Origin: CAXBES01 sp963974915
GTDB lineage: Bacteria > Bacteroidota > Bacteroidia > Flavobacteriales > Flavobacteriaceae
DNA length: 64,000 nucleotides
Assembly (NCBI GenBank): GCA_963974915.1
Contig: CAXBES010000016.1
Coordinates: forward strand, 1 to 64,000
Reading direction: 5' to 3'
In this document: piece by piece, positions 26,222 to 36,172 of the stretch
Numbering within the stretch: position 1 is the first letter of the stretch
How the letters are laid out: each line of letters opens with the position of its first letter
Notes under the pieces: generated by a model
Seen by the model: the letters and a program-made list of their open reading frames with translations, nothing else
Database searches by the model: none
What the model was told of the DNA's origin: nothing
Program-made: the position numbers and the translations under genes

Positions 26222-28528
26222 ATGAATCAGAACTATATACAACCAGATAATTGGTCAATCATTGAAGAGGGTTTCGATCCAAAAAGAGTAAAGTCTTCGG
26301 AAAGTCTGTTTAGTATCGGGAATGGTGCTATGGGACAAAGAGCCAATTTTGAAGAAGATTATTCAGGTCAAAGTTTTCAAGGCAGCTATATCGCCGGTGT
26401 GTACTATCCCGATAAGACTAAAGTTGGCTGGTGGAAAAATGGGTATCCCGAGTACTTCGCAAAAGTTTTAAATGCTCCTAATTGGATCGGGATTCACGTA
26501 ACGATTAATAACGAACGTTTAGACCTGAACAAATGTAAAGAAGTTAAAGATTTTAGAAGAGAGCTTAATATGAAAGAAGGTTTCTATAAGCGTTCTTTCG
26601 AAGCTACTTTACAAAATGGGATTGAAATCCGCATAGAGAGTACACGAATCCTCAGTCTGTCCTTAGACGAAGTTGGTGTGATCAATTATGAAGTTACTCC
26701 CCTCAATAGTCATGCAAGCATTCAATTAATTCCTTATCTCGACGCAGATATCAAGAATGAAGATACGAATTGGGAAGATGCGTTCTGGGATACGTTGAAC
26801 GTAAAGGTGGATACCGATAAAGCGTTTATACGTTCAAGAACTCTGAAAACAGATTTTAATATCTGCACATTTATGCAATCACAGCTATTTGTTAACGATG
26901 CTATTGTAACTCCGGAAATGCGAACGGTTGAGAAGGAAAAATATGTCGCCTTTCTTTATAGTATTAATGTTTCCAAAGGTGAAAAAGTCACATTGCAAAA
27001 ATATGCGGGTTATACGGTTTCTACGAATTATCCAATTAATAGTTTAATCTCTGCCGCTCAAAAAGTTTTGTTGGATGCGACATCAATGGGATATTCAAGG
27101 ATCAAGGAACAGCAAGCTCTCTCTTGGTCACAGATATGGGACATGTGTGATATTCAAATAGAGGGCGATATTAAAGCCCAACAAGGAATTCGTTTTAATA
27201 TCTTTCAACTCAATCAAACATATTTAGGAAAAGACCCTCGATTGAATATTGGTCCGAAGGGCTTTACCGGGGAAAAATACGGGGGAAGTACTTATTGGGA
27301 TACGGAGGCGTATTGTTTACCTTTTTATATGGCAACGAAAGATCAGCAAGTTGCCAGAAATCTTCTAGTCTATCGCTATAATCATTTGGAAAAAGCAATA
27401 GAAAATGCAACGAAATTAGGATTTTCTAATGGTGCAGCGCTGTATCCCATGGTTACCATGAATGGCGAGGAAAGTCATAACGAATGGGAAATTACTTTCG
27501 AAGAAATTCATAGAAATGGGGCCATAGCATTCGCTATTCACAACTATGTACGCTATACGGGCGATCATAGTTATATTCCCGAAAAAGGCTTAGAGGTATT
27601 AATTGGGATCGCACGATTCTGGCACCAAAGAGCTACTTTTTCTAAGCCGAAGAACGCCTATGTAATCTTGGGCGTTACGGGTCCTAATGAATACGAGAAT
27701 AACGTCAATAATAACTGGTACACTAATTACATTGCAAAATGGTGTATTGAGTATGCTTCAGAACAAATTGCGGTTGTTGAGAATGAATTTCCTTCAGATT
27801 ATGTTCGAATCATGAACAAATGTCGCTTGTCTAAGGAAGAAATTTCAAAATGGCAAAAGGTAGCATCAAAAATGTACTTTCCTTATTCCGAAGAAAAAGG
27901 AATCTATTTACAACAAGATGGGTTTTTAGATAAAGAATTGATCTCAGTAGACAATTTGGATAAAAGCCATCGACCTATTAATCAAAAATGGTCATGGGAT
28001 CGGATTTTGCGTTCGCCTTACATTAAACAAGCAGATACACTTCAGGGGTTTTACTTTTTTGAAGATAACTTTAGTACCGATGAACTGGAAAGACATTTCG
28101 ATTTTTATGAGCCTCTCACGGTGCATGAATCGTCGTTGTCTCCTTGCGTGCACAGTATACAAGCAGCAAAACTGGGGAGAATGGAACAAGCCTATGAGCT
28201 ATACCTGCGCACTGCCAGATTAGATTTGGACGATTACAACAGTGAAGTGGAAGAAGGTTGTCATATTACGAGTATGGCAGGAACCTGGATGAGTATTGTT
28301 GAAGGGTTTGGAGGGATGAGAGTAAAGAATAACACCTTGCATTTCTCACCACAAATTCCAGAACAATGGAAGAGTTATTCGTTCAAAATTAACTTTAGAG
28401 GAAGTATTTTGAAGATCTACATTTCAGAAGCCGGATATAGATTTTCGGTCGAGGGTGACAGGGTATTACGTATAGTCGTTAACAATAAGGAAATAGAAGT
28501 TTCTCCTAACTCAGAAATCACAGTCTAA
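26222..28528 (+). CDS. GH65 maltose phosphorylase
   Basis: A 768-aa cytosolic phosphorylase splitting maltose with phosphate into glucose and beta-glucose-1-phosphate. The N-terminal beta-sandwich (about 1-270) precedes the (alpha/alpha)6 barrel. The catalytic acid is Glu490 in VTGPNEYENNVNNNWYTN, and GGSTYWDTEAY plus the NKWSWDR-like segment (QKWSWDRI) belong to the substrate and phosphate pocket. Length and motifs match maltose phosphorylases; trehalose or kojibiose phosphorylase is possible but less likely next to GH13 enzymes. No signal peptide. pgmB is 37 bases upstream. Confidence 0.92.
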   Translation: MNQNYIQPDNWSIIEEGFDPKRVKSSESLFSIGNGAMGQRANFEEDYSGQSFQGSYIAGVYYPDKTKVGWWKNGYPEYFAKVLNAPNWIGIHVTINNERLDLNKCKEVKDFRRELNMKEGFYKRSFEATLQNGIEIRIESTRILSLSLDEVGVINYEVTPLNSHASIQLIPYLDADIKNEDTNWEDAFWDTLNVKVDTDKAFIRSRTLKTDFNICTFMQSQLFVNDAIVTPEMRTVEKEKYVAFLYSINVSKGEKVTLQKYAGYTVSTNYPINSLISAAQKVLLDATSMGYSRIKEQQALSWSQIWDMCDIQIEGDIKAQQGIRFNIFQLNQTYLGKDPRLNIGPKGFTGEKYGGSTYWDTEAYCLPFYMATKDQQVARNLLVYRYNHLEKAIENATKLGFSNGAALYPMVTMNGEESHNEWEITFEEIHRNGAIAFAIHNYVRYTGDHSYIPEKGLEVLIGIARFWHQRATFSKPKNAYVILGVTGPNEYENNVNNNWYTNYIAKWCIEYASEQIAVVENEFPSDYVRIMNKCRLSKEEISKWQKVASKMYFPYSEEKGIYLQQDGFLDKELISVDNLDKSHRPINQKWSWDRILRSPYIKQADTLQGFYFFEDNFSTDELERHFDFYEPLTVHESSLSPCVHSIQAAKLGRMEQAYELYLRTARLDLDDYNSEVEEGCHITSMAGTWMSIVEGFGGMRVKNNTLHFSPQIPEQWKSYSFKINFRGSILKIYISEAGYRFSVEGDRVLRIVVNNKEIEVSPNSEITV

Positions 28529-28529
28529 T

Positions 28530-30386
28530 ATGAAAAAGCTCTTTTTATTTATAGTAATGTTAATTCACCTATCATTATTCGCTCAGGATGTTGATAGGGT
28601 AGAGCCGCCGTTTTGGTGGGAGGGTATGAATCATAGTGAAATAGAGTTATTGTGCTACGGAAAGAATATTGCACTGTTCGAGGTAGAAGTTGAAGGCATA
28701 ACAGTTTCGGGCGTTAAGCGAACAGAAAACCCTAATTACCTCTTTGTTAGTCTGAAAACTAAAGGAATTAAGGCAGGAACATATTCGGTTAATTTCAAGA
28801 AAAACGGACGTATCGAGCACACTTACAATTATCAAATTAGAGAACGTAAGGCAAATTCCAGTGAACGTGAGGGTTTTGATTCCAGTGATGCGATCTATTT
28901 ACTCATGCCCGATCGTTTTGCCAATGGAGACCCTACCAACGATTCTACCCAAAATACCGTAGAAAAAGCTGATAGAAATAACTCAGGTGGTAGACATGGT
29001 GGGGATATTAAAGGAATAATAGATCATCTTGATTATATCCATGACCTGGGATTTACGGCACTATGGAGCACTCCGTTGTTAGAAGACAATGAGCCGGTTT
29101 ACAGTTATCATACCTATGCTCAAAGTGATTATTATAAAATTGATCCTCGATATGGGAGCAACGAAGACTATAAGCGCTTAGCTAGCGAAATGCATAATCG
29201 TGATATGAAATTGATCATGGATTATGTAACGAATCATTGGGGAAGTAAACACTGGCTAATTCAGGATTTGCCGGCAAAAGATTGGATTCATCAATGGGAA
29301 GATGGAGATAAAACGGGCTTTAAGCGAAGTAACTATAGGATGACGACCCAATTTGATCCAAATGCTGCGGCCATTGATGCAACCGGATGCATGAATGGAT
29401 GGTTTGATGTGACCATGCCCGATATGAACCAGAGCCACCCAATGCTCTTAACTTATATGATTCAGAATGCGATTTGGTGGATAGAATATGCAGATCTGGA
29501 TGGATTTAGAGTAGATACCTATTCTTATAATGACAAAACCGCAATAGCAAAATGGACCAAGACGATCATGGAAGAATATCCTAACTTTAATATTATGGGC
29601 GAAGTGTGGATGCATGATCAAGCGCAAATGGCGTACTGGCAAAAAGATAGTAAAATTGGGGCAATAGATGGCTATAACTCACACCTACCATCGGTAATGG
29701 ATTTTACATTGCACGATGCACTTCTTGTAATGTTTAGAGAAAAACAATCTTGGGATACGGGATTACAACGGGCATACGACAACTTTACAAATGATTTTCT
29801 CTACCCCGATATTGATAATATTTTAGTTTTTGCAGGAAATCATGACACCAACCGAATTAACGAAATTTACCAAAGTGACTTCAATACATTTAAAAAAGTC
29901 ATGACCATGGTTTTTACCGTTAGAGGTATTCCTCAATTTTATTATGGCGATGAAATTGGTATGCTTGGAAACCGGGATACCAAAGGTGATGGTGACATTA
30001 GAAGAGATTTTCCCGGGGGTTGGCAGGGAGATGAGAACAATGCGTTTACAAAACAAGGAAGAACTAATGCTCAAGAAAAGTATCACAATTTTGTAAAGAC
30101 AGTATTAAACTTCAGAAAAGAGAACAGCGCATTACATAATGGCAAATTTCTTCAATACATCCCTATGGACGATGTATATGTGTATTTCAGAATTAATGAA
30201 GAAAATACAGTAATGGTAGTGATCAATAATTCAGAAGAAACAAAAAAAATAAAACTCAACCGTTTCGAAGAAGGTCTTAATGGAGCAACAAGGGGAATAG
30301 AAATTATTTCGCAGGAAAATGTTATCTTAACTAATGAACTTTCGGTTGAACCAAATGGTTCTATGATCATAAACTTAGAGAAATGA
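28530..30386 (+). CDS. GH13 neopullulanase/cyclomaltodextrinase (SusA-like)
   Basis: A 618-aa periplasmic enzyme with a signal peptide (1-19, ending SLFAQ). It has an N-terminal cyclomaltodextrinase domain about 20-105 (VDRVEPPFWWEGM), a GH13 barrel with YLLMPDRFANGDP, the nucleophile Asp in DGFRVDTYSYND, the acid Glu in IMGEVWMHD and the third Asp in FAGNHDTNRI, and a C-terminal cyclomaltodextrinase-type domain from about 530. This layout matches SusA of Bacteroides, which trims imported maltodextrins. It starts 1 base after the GH65 gene and overlaps the next by 4 bases. Confidence 0.93.
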   Translation: MKKLFLFIVMLIHLSLFAQDVDRVEPPFWWEGMNHSEIELLCYGKNIALFEVEVEGITVSGVKRTENPNYLFVSLKTKGIKAGTYSVNFKKNGRIEHTYNYQIRERKANSSEREGFDSSDAIYLLMPDRFANGDPTNDSTQNTVEKADRNNSGGRHGGDIKGIIDHLDYIHDLGFTALWSTPLLEDNEPVYSYHTYAQSDYYKIDPRYGSNEDYKRLASEMHNRDMKLIMDYVTNHWGSKHWLIQDLPAKDWIHQWEDGDKTGFKRSNYRMTTQFDPNAAAIDATGCMNGWFDVTMPDMNQSHPMLLTYMIQNAIWWIEYADLDGFRVDTYSYNDKTAIAKWTKTIMEEYPNFNIMGEVWMHDQAQMAYWQKDSKIGAIDGYNSHLPSVMDFTLHDALLVMFREKQSWDTGLQRAYDNFTNDFLYPDIDNILVFAGNHDTNRINEIYQSDFNTFKKVMTMVFTVRGIPQFYYGDEIGMLGNRDTKGDGDIRRDFPGGWQGDENNAFTKQGRTNAQEKYHNFVKTVLNFRKENSALHNGKFLQYIPMDDVYVYFRINEENTVMVVINNSEETKKIKLNRFEEGLNGATRGIEIISQENVILTNELSVEPNGSMIINLEK

Positions 30387-31357
30387 GATCCTTTTTAAAC
30401 CTTACATTTTTAATCATAATTGCATCTTCTGTATCCGGCTGTAAAATTCAAGTCAATCCAAGTTCTGAAGAGGAAACTCAGGAGCTTCAGTTCGCTACAA
30501 CTATTGAGGATCTCGATAATGGACGACTCATAAAGATAGACAGTTTCCCTTCACAATTTGTTACACCAAGAGGTGTGGATATTTGGCTTCCCGATGCATA
30601 CGACCCATCAAAAAAATACGCAGTGATGTATTTAAATGACGGTCAGCGTTCGTTTACGGGTGAAGCCGATAGAAAAGGGAGAGAGCTAATGGCCGATGAA
30701 AACGCTACGAAGCTCATGGAAGCCGGAGAAATTAAAGAGGTAATATTAGTAGGAATTCACAGTATTGGTAGAATTAGGCATAGCGATTATTTTCCTCAAA
30801 AACCGTTTAACACTTTGCCACAAAAGCTTACCGATTCTTTAATGAGAATTGGAAAAGCCATGAACATGAATACCAAGATTAACTCAGATAATTATTTAAA
30901 ATTTATCGTTGAAGAAGTGAAACCATATATTGACGCATCCTTTAGTACCAACACAGACTTTAAAAATACTTTTATTGGAGGTACAAGTATGGGCGGACTT
31001 ATATCCATGTACGCTGTCTGTGAATATCCGGATGTTTTTGGAGGTGCGGCCTGTATGTCTACCCATTGGCCCGGCTTTTTCCCCTCTAAGGAAAATCCTA
31101 TTCCGGCAGCCTTTTTTAATTATATGGAAGAAAATTTACCTCCCGGCGAAACACATAAGTTTTATTTTGACTTCGGAAATAAAGGAATGGATCGGTTTTA
31201 TGTTGCTTTTGAAGACCAGGTAAATGCGGTTTTTCAATCAAATGGTTACAATGAGACTTCCTTTGTGAACAAACTTATTGATGGGGGAAATCATTCGGAA
31301 ACATACTGGAGCAAACGTTTCGACCAACCTTTATTATTTCTTCTGAAAAAAGATTAA
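30383..31357 (+). CDS. Esterase-like alpha/beta hydrolase lipoprotein, copy 1
   Basis: A 324-aa PF00756-type (esterase D/enterochelin-esterase-like) hydrolase with a lipobox SSVSGC. The nucleophile is Ser in FIGGTSMGGLISMYA; the histidine is in GGNHSETYWSKR near the C-terminus, and a YLNDGQRSF segment supplies the oxyanion-hole region. It overlaps the neopullulanase gene by 4 bases (ATGA), so it is part of the alpha-glucan operon. The substrate is not evident: starch and glycogen carry no usual acyl groups. The next gene is a paralogue. Confidence 0.8.
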   Translation: MRSFLNLTFLIIIASSVSGCKIQVNPSSEEETQELQFATTIEDLDNGRLIKIDSFPSQFVTPRGVDIWLPDAYDPSKKYAVMYLNDGQRSFTGEADRKGRELMADENATKLMEAGEIKEVILVGIHSIGRIRHSDYFPQKPFNTLPQKLTDSLMRIGKAMNMNTKINSDNYLKFIVEEVKPYIDASFSTNTDFKNTFIGGTSMGGLISMYAVCEYPDVFGGAACMSTHWPGFFPSKENPIPAAFFNYMEENLPPGETHKFYFDFGNKGMDRFYVAFEDQVNAVFQSNGYNETSFVNKLIDGGNHSETYWSKRFDQPLLFLLKKD

Positions 31358-31360
31358 TTT

Positions 31361-32323
31361 ATGAGAATATTCTTAATTATAATTACCCTCGCGCTTCTTT
31401 CGTCTTGTAAACCGAAAATTGAAACAGAAAAAGAAGTAAAACTAGATGCGAAAGAGTTGACAACTGCGGTTTTAGCAGCAGGTAAATTATACAGAATTGA
31501 TTCTTTTCCTTCAGCGTTCGTGGCGCCGCGAACAGTAGATATATGGACTCCGGAAAATTATTCGGAAGACAAGAAATACGCAGTTGTGTATATGCACGAC
31601 GGACAAAGCCTATTCGATGCCACCACAACTTGGAATAGCGAGGAATGGAAAGTAGATGAGACCGCCTCTCAATTGATGAAAACAGATTCGATTACAGAGT
31701 TTATCGTTGTTGGAATTCACAGTATTTCAGAATTACGGCATTTCGATTATTTTCCCCGCAAAGCTTTTCTCAATCTCTCACAAAAAGATCAGGATTCTAT
31801 TCTCAATAATGTGAAAGAAACAAAACCGGATTTTTCGATGGAAAGCTTTAAAGCAGATGATTACCTTAGTTTTATAGTGAACGAATTAAAACCCTGGATC
31901 GATAAAAACTACCATACGTCAACAGGAATAAATAATAATATGGTTGCAGGCTCTAGTATGGGCGGACTCATTTCTATGTATGCTATTTGTGAATATCCTT
32001 CAGTTTTTGGGGCTGCAGCTTGTATTTCTACTCACTGGCCGGGCTTTATGCCTAAAGAGCAGAACCCAATGCCTGAGGCTTTTTTTCAATATCTTCGGAA
32101 AAATCTTCCTTCACCAAAAACGCATAGATTTTATTTTGATTTTGGTACTGAAACATTAGACCAATACTATCCCCAATATGAAATTCCTGTAAATACGATT
32201 TTCGCCGAGAAAGGCTATTCCGAAGAAAATTTTAGAAACCTGAAATTTGAAGGTACAGACCACTCTGAAGCTTCCTGGCAAAAGCGACTTGATATTCCGT
32301 TCACCTTTCTTTTTAAAAAATAA
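31361..32323 (+). CDS. Esterase-like alpha/beta hydrolase lipoprotein, copy 2
   Basis: A 320-aa paralogue of the preceding gene: same lipoprotein start (LALLSSC), same nucleophile box (VAGSSMGGLISMYA) and same terminal GTDHSEASWQKR histidine region. The two proteins match over their full length (for example YLSFIVNELKPWIDKN against YLKFIVEEVKPYIDAS). Conservation of catalytic residues in both argues that both are active. Separation of 3 bases indicates co-translation. The specific substrate is unknown. Confidence 0.8.
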   Translation: MRIFLIIITLALLSSCKPKIETEKEVKLDAKELTTAVLAAGKLYRIDSFPSAFVAPRTVDIWTPENYSEDKKYAVVYMHDGQSLFDATTTWNSEEWKVDETASQLMKTDSITEFIVVGIHSISELRHFDYFPRKAFLNLSQKDQDSILNNVKETKPDFSMESFKADDYLSFIVNELKPWIDKNYHTSTGINNNMVAGSSMGGLISMYAICEYPSVFGAAACISTHWPGFMPKEQNPMPEAFFQYLRKNLPSPKTHRFYFDFGTETLDQYYPQYEIPVNTIFAEKGYSEENFRNLKFEGTDHSEASWQKRLDIPFTFLFKK

Positions 32324-32327
32324 CATT

Positions 32328-34586
32328 ATGAAAACCTGGTGCTTACTTTTCGCGATTCTCATTATCGCAGCTTGTTCGAATTCGAGTAAATTAACCTCCG
32401 AAACCCAATCTTCAATTAAAGGAATGGCAACACCGGTGTATTTAGATGAAAACAGCGGTGATATATTGCTGTCCGATTATTTTTTAGACACTTCTCTCAT
32501 TGATTCTATTTCACAAAGTGAGTTCTTTGATGCCACTTTAATAGAAAACAACCAAAAAGTCCGCTATAAAATGGGAGAATTAACGCCATTTGTAGTGAAT
32601 TTAAGAGTCTGGACTCAGGGTAATTTTAGTGATATTCCACTTTTTAAAAGCACCAAACAAAATTTTGAAATTGTTTTACCCGATGCTGCAAAAAAACATA
32701 ACGATGTTCAAATAAAAGGGGAGTTTACAAATAATTGGCAGTTACAGCCACTAGTATTTAAAGATGGCAATTGGAATTACTCCAATCGAGTGACCCCCGG
32801 AAATCATCAATATGTACTGGTAATAGATGGAAAAGAAACTCCTGATCCCACCAATGCGAATACAACCAGTAATGGTATGGGTGGCACAAACTCGTTACTT
32901 ACAATCCCTACGAATGAAGAAAAAATCGCTTTCATTCAAACAAAGAGTTTCGACGATAAGGGATTTACAGTTGGCGTATCACAGCCGGTTTCTCAAGTTG
33001 TGGCATATATTGACAATAAGAAGATTGCTTCCGAACAGGTGAAAATAACCAATAATGAAATCTATATTAAAATTCCCCAAAATAGGGCTAAACGAGCTTT
33101 TGTAAGGGTGTATGCAAGTAATCAATTTGGAAGGAGTAATGATATACTAATACCACTTTCCGAAGGACGAATAATAACAGATGCAACGCAATTGGATCGT
33201 ACAGATTTTCATACGCAGGTAATGTATTTTCTTATGGTGGACCGATTTAAAGATGGCGACACCACCAATACTAAAAAAGTAGCTAATGATAGTATTCATC
33301 CCAAGGCAAATTACTACGGGGGGGATCTACAGGGCGTTTTGGACAAAGTGAATGACGGTTATTTTACCGGTTTGGGAATTAATACGATTTGGCTGTCACC
33401 AATAGTTCAAAATCCTGAAGGTGCCTACGGAAAATATCCCGAACCCTTGACTAAATTCTCGGGATATCATGGCTATTGGCCAATTAGCAGCACCAAGGTA
33501 GATTACAGATTTGGTAACGAAACTGTTTTAAAAGAATTGATCGCTGTGGCTCATGATAAAAATATGAACATCATTTTAGATTATGTAGCCAATCATGTTC
33601 ATGAAGACCATCCGGTGTATAAAAATCATCCGGATTGGGCAACAGACCTTTATCTTCCCGATGGTTCACTTAATACCGAACGCTGGGATGATCATCGACT
33701 TACAACCTGGTTCGATACTTTTATGCCTACCCTAGATTTCAGTAAACCGGAAGTCGTTGAAAAAATGACAGATTCTGCTGTGTACTGGGTCACAAATTAC
33801 GATATCGATGGATTTAGACACGATGCGACAAAGCATATTCAGTTAGAATTCTGGCGTACTTTAACGAGGAAAGTAAAAGAGCGAACCAACAGACCTATTT
33901 TTCAGGTAGGAGAGACGTATGGGAGTCCCGATCTAATTCGAAGTTATATTAATACTGGGATGCTCGATGGTCAGTTTGATTTTAATCTTTACGACGCGAG
34001 TGTTAATGCCTTTGCAACTAAAGCCTCGTTTGAACGCTTGGCAAACACATTAAAGCAAGGTTTAAATTATTACGGGAGTCATCACTTGATGGGAAACATT
34101 TCAGGAAATCAGGATAGAGCAAGATTTATTAGTTATGCCTCAGGTGATGTGAGATTTGATGAAGACGCTAAGAAAGCCGGGTGGACCAGGGAAATTGGCA
34201 TGAGCGATACAACAGCATACAACAAATTAGCTATGTTGCAGGCATTCAATCTAACAACTCCCGGAATCCCTTGTATATATTACGGTGATGAATATGGAAG
34301 TATTGGAGGAAATGATCCCGATAATCGGAAAATGATGAAATTTCAAGGTCTAGACGAGCATGAGAAAAATTTAAAAAAACGGGTTTCAGAACTGATCAAT
34401 TTACGGCGCAATTCTATGGCGTTACAATACGGAAGTACCAAAGTTGTAAGAGCAGATTCGGAAGTGTTGATAATAGAGCGGGTTTATTTTAATGAAAAGG
34501 TAACCGTGATCTTTAACAAGTCTGAAACACCTGTAACGTACGCAAATGTGACCGTACCCAATAATGATTTTAGAATAATACAATAA
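32328..34586 (+). CDS. GH13 alpha-amylase family lipoprotein with N-terminal CBM48-like domain
   Basis: ATG 32328 gives a clean lipobox (LLFAILIIAAC), so it is preferred to an upstream in-frame start inside the previous gene; product 752 aa. Residues about 20-310 hold two or three beta-sandwich domains, one CBM48-like (VQIKGEFTNNWQLQPLVFKDGNW). The GH13 barrel begins about 320 (VMYFLMVDRFKDGDT). Catalytic residues are Asp in DGFRHDATKH, Glu in FQVGETYGS and Asp in ISGNQDRARF, where Asn-Gln replaces the usual Asn-His. An outer-membrane or periplasmic maltodextrin-active enzyme is likely. Confidence 0.88.
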   Translation: MKTWCLLFAILIIAACSNSSKLTSETQSSIKGMATPVYLDENSGDILLSDYFLDTSLIDSISQSEFFDATLIENNQKVRYKMGELTPFVVNLRVWTQGNFSDIPLFKSTKQNFEIVLPDAAKKHNDVQIKGEFTNNWQLQPLVFKDGNWNYSNRVTPGNHQYVLVIDGKETPDPTNANTTSNGMGGTNSLLTIPTNEEKIAFIQTKSFDDKGFTVGVSQPVSQVVAYIDNKKIASEQVKITNNEIYIKIPQNRAKRAFVRVYASNQFGRSNDILIPLSEGRIITDATQLDRTDFHTQVMYFLMVDRFKDGDTTNTKKVANDSIHPKANYYGGDLQGVLDKVNDGYFTGLGINTIWLSPIVQNPEGAYGKYPEPLTKFSGYHGYWPISSTKVDYRFGNETVLKELIAVAHDKNMNIILDYVANHVHEDHPVYKNHPDWATDLYLPDGSLNTERWDDHRLTTWFDTFMPTLDFSKPEVVEKMTDSAVYWVTNYDIDGFRHDATKHIQLEFWRTLTRKVKERTNRPIFQVGETYGSPDLIRSYINTGMLDGQFDFNLYDASVNAFATKASFERLANTLKQGLNYYGSHHLMGNISGNQDRARFISYASGDVRFDEDAKKAGWTREIGMSDTTAYNKLAMLQAFNLTTPGIPCIYYGDEYGSIGGNDPDNRKMMKFQGLDEHEKNLKKRVSELINLRRNSMALQYGSTKVVRADSEVLIIERVYFNEKVTVIFNKSETPVTYANVTVPNNDFRIIQ

Positions 34587-34632
34587 ATAATTAATCAATT
34601 CTGAAGAATGCTTCGGAAAAATATACAATAGG

Positions 34633-36063
34633 ATGAAGAAAATATTAGTAGCAACGGCATTGCTTGCCTTGGTAGTTTCGTGTAAGGATAAAGTAAAGAC
34701 CGAAGCACCTTCCGAAGAGAAAAAAGAACTCCCCTCAATTAATGATTCGGTATTGGAAAGTTCGGTAATTTATGAAGCAAATATCCGTCAGTACTCTAAC
34801 GAAGGCACCTTTGATGCGTTCACAAAAGACATTCCTCAGTTAAAAGAATTAGGGGTAAAAGTGATATGGTTAATGCCGGTTTTTCCAATTTCAGAAACTA
34901 AAAGAAAAGCCACCGGAGGCGATTTTGCCAGCTTAATTGAAGACGAATCCGAACGCGCTAAAATGCTGGGGAGCTATTATGCGGTATCAGACTTTACAGA
35001 GGTAAATCCCGAATTTGGATCCAAAGATGATATTCGTGAGTTAATCGCTACGGCTCACGACAATGATATGTACGTGATTCTTGATTGGGTTCCTAATCAT
35101 ACAGGCTGGGATCATGTGTGGCTAAAAGATCACCCCGAATATTACACTAAAAATGCCGATGGAGAGATCACAGATCCGTTAAACGAAGATGGCACTCCGG
35201 TTGGATGGGCAGATGTAGCCGATTTAAACTACGACAACAAGGCCTTGTGGGAAGAAATGACTGCAGATATGAAATATTGGATCACCGAAGAAGGGATCGA
35301 TGGTTTTCGATGTGATGTTGCAGGATCGGTTCCGGTAGCTTTCTGGGAGTACGTGATTCCTAAACTTCGCGCAGAAAAAGACATTTTTATGTTGGCAGAA
35401 GCATGGGAGCCCGAATTGTTAAAAGGTGATCTATTCGAAATGGCGTACGCCTGGGAAGGTCATCATATTATGAATGAAATAGCAAAAGGTGAAAAAAGCG
35501 CTAAAGATTGGGATGATTATATGGTAAAAATGGATACTGTTTATGAAACCAATGATATCCTTATGAACTTTATTACCAATCACGATGAAAACTCATGGAA
35601 TGGAACGGTGAGAGAGCGAATGGGCAACGCAGCTCCCGCTATGTTGGCAATGAGTTATACAGTTCCGGGAATGCCTTTGATCTATAGCGGACAAGAATAC
35701 GACCTAAATCATAGGTTAAAATTCTTTGAAAAGGATAGTATTCCAAAATCGAAAGGAGAAATTTGGAACACGCTTAAAAAGTTAGGAGAATTAAAAAATA
35801 CACATACAGCGCTCAATGGGGGTAAGAATGCTGCATCCTATGAGCGATTAAAGACCAGTAATGATGAAAAGGTCCTGGCATTTAAAAGAAGTAAAGAAGA
35901 AAGTGAACTCATTTTTGTAGCGAATTTAAATGATACCAAACAAAATTTTATGATCAAAACAGCGGGGACCTACAAAAACGCCATGACTGGAGATGTCGTA
36001 GAACTGGATTCGGGAAAAGTGCACAAGTTTAAACCCTGGGAATACTTAATTTTAGTAAAATAG
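34633..36063 (+). CDS. GH13 alpha-amylase lipoprotein (SusG-type)
   Basis: A 476-aa amylase with a lipobox LLALVVSC at the N-terminus. The compact GH13 barrel has ILDWVPNHTGWDHVW, nucleophile Asp in DGFRCDVAGSVP, acid Glu in MLAEAWEPEL and Asp in FITNHDENSW; a short C-terminal beta domain follows. Shorter than Bacteroides SusG because it lacks an inserted CBM58. Fourth GH13 gene of the locus and last before a terminator. Confidence 0.92.
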   Translation: MKKILVATALLALVVSCKDKVKTEAPSEEKKELPSINDSVLESSVIYEANIRQYSNEGTFDAFTKDIPQLKELGVKVIWLMPVFPISETKRKATGGDFASLIEDESERAKMLGSYYAVSDFTEVNPEFGSKDDIRELIATAHDNDMYVILDWVPNHTGWDHVWLKDHPEYYTKNADGEITDPLNEDGTPVGWADVADLNYDNKALWEEMTADMKYWITEEGIDGFRCDVAGSVPVAFWEYVIPKLRAEKDIFMLAEAWEPELLKGDLFEMAYAWEGHHIMNEIAKGEKSAKDWDDYMVKMDTVYETNDILMNFITNHDENSWNGTVRERMGNAAPAMLAMSYTVPGMPLIYSGQEYDLNHRLKFFEKDSIPKSKGEIWNTLKKLGELKNTHTALNGGKNAASYERLKTSNDEKVLAFKRSKEESELIFVANLNDTKQNFMIKTAGTYKNAMTGDVVELDSGKVHKFKPWEYLILVK

Positions 36064-36067
36064 TCTT

Positions 36068-36097
36068 AAAATGCTCCGTAATTGGGGCATTTTTTTA
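36068..36097 (+). terminator. Terminator at the end of the alpha-glucan operon
   Basis: AAAATGCTCC pairs with GGGGCATTTT (one G-T pair) around a 6-base loop, followed by a T run, 4 bases after the last amylase gene. It separates the locus from pfkA. Confidence 0.85.
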
Positions 36098-36110
36098 TGA
36101 CTTATTAACC

Positions 36111-36122
36111 GAAAACGTTATA
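36111..36122. promoter_or_regulatory. LacI-type motif upstream of pfkA
   Basis: GAAAACGTTATA repeats the GAAAACGTT core of the susC/lacI operator. It lies about 62 bases before the pfkA start, just upstream of a promoter-like pair (TTGC at 36137-36140 and TAGCTTTA at 36160-36167, 19-base spacer). It may link glycolysis genes to the same regulator. Confidence 0.4.
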
Positions 36123-36172
36123 GTTTTAAAAAGTAATTGCGGAATCTAGAATTATAACATAGCTTTACACTA

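Noticed and set aside
26222..28528. GH65 enzyme as trehalose or kojibiose phosphorylase
   Set aside because: Neighbouring GH13 enzymes, a maltose-type permease and beta-phosphoglucomutase fit maltose better; specificity still needs assay.
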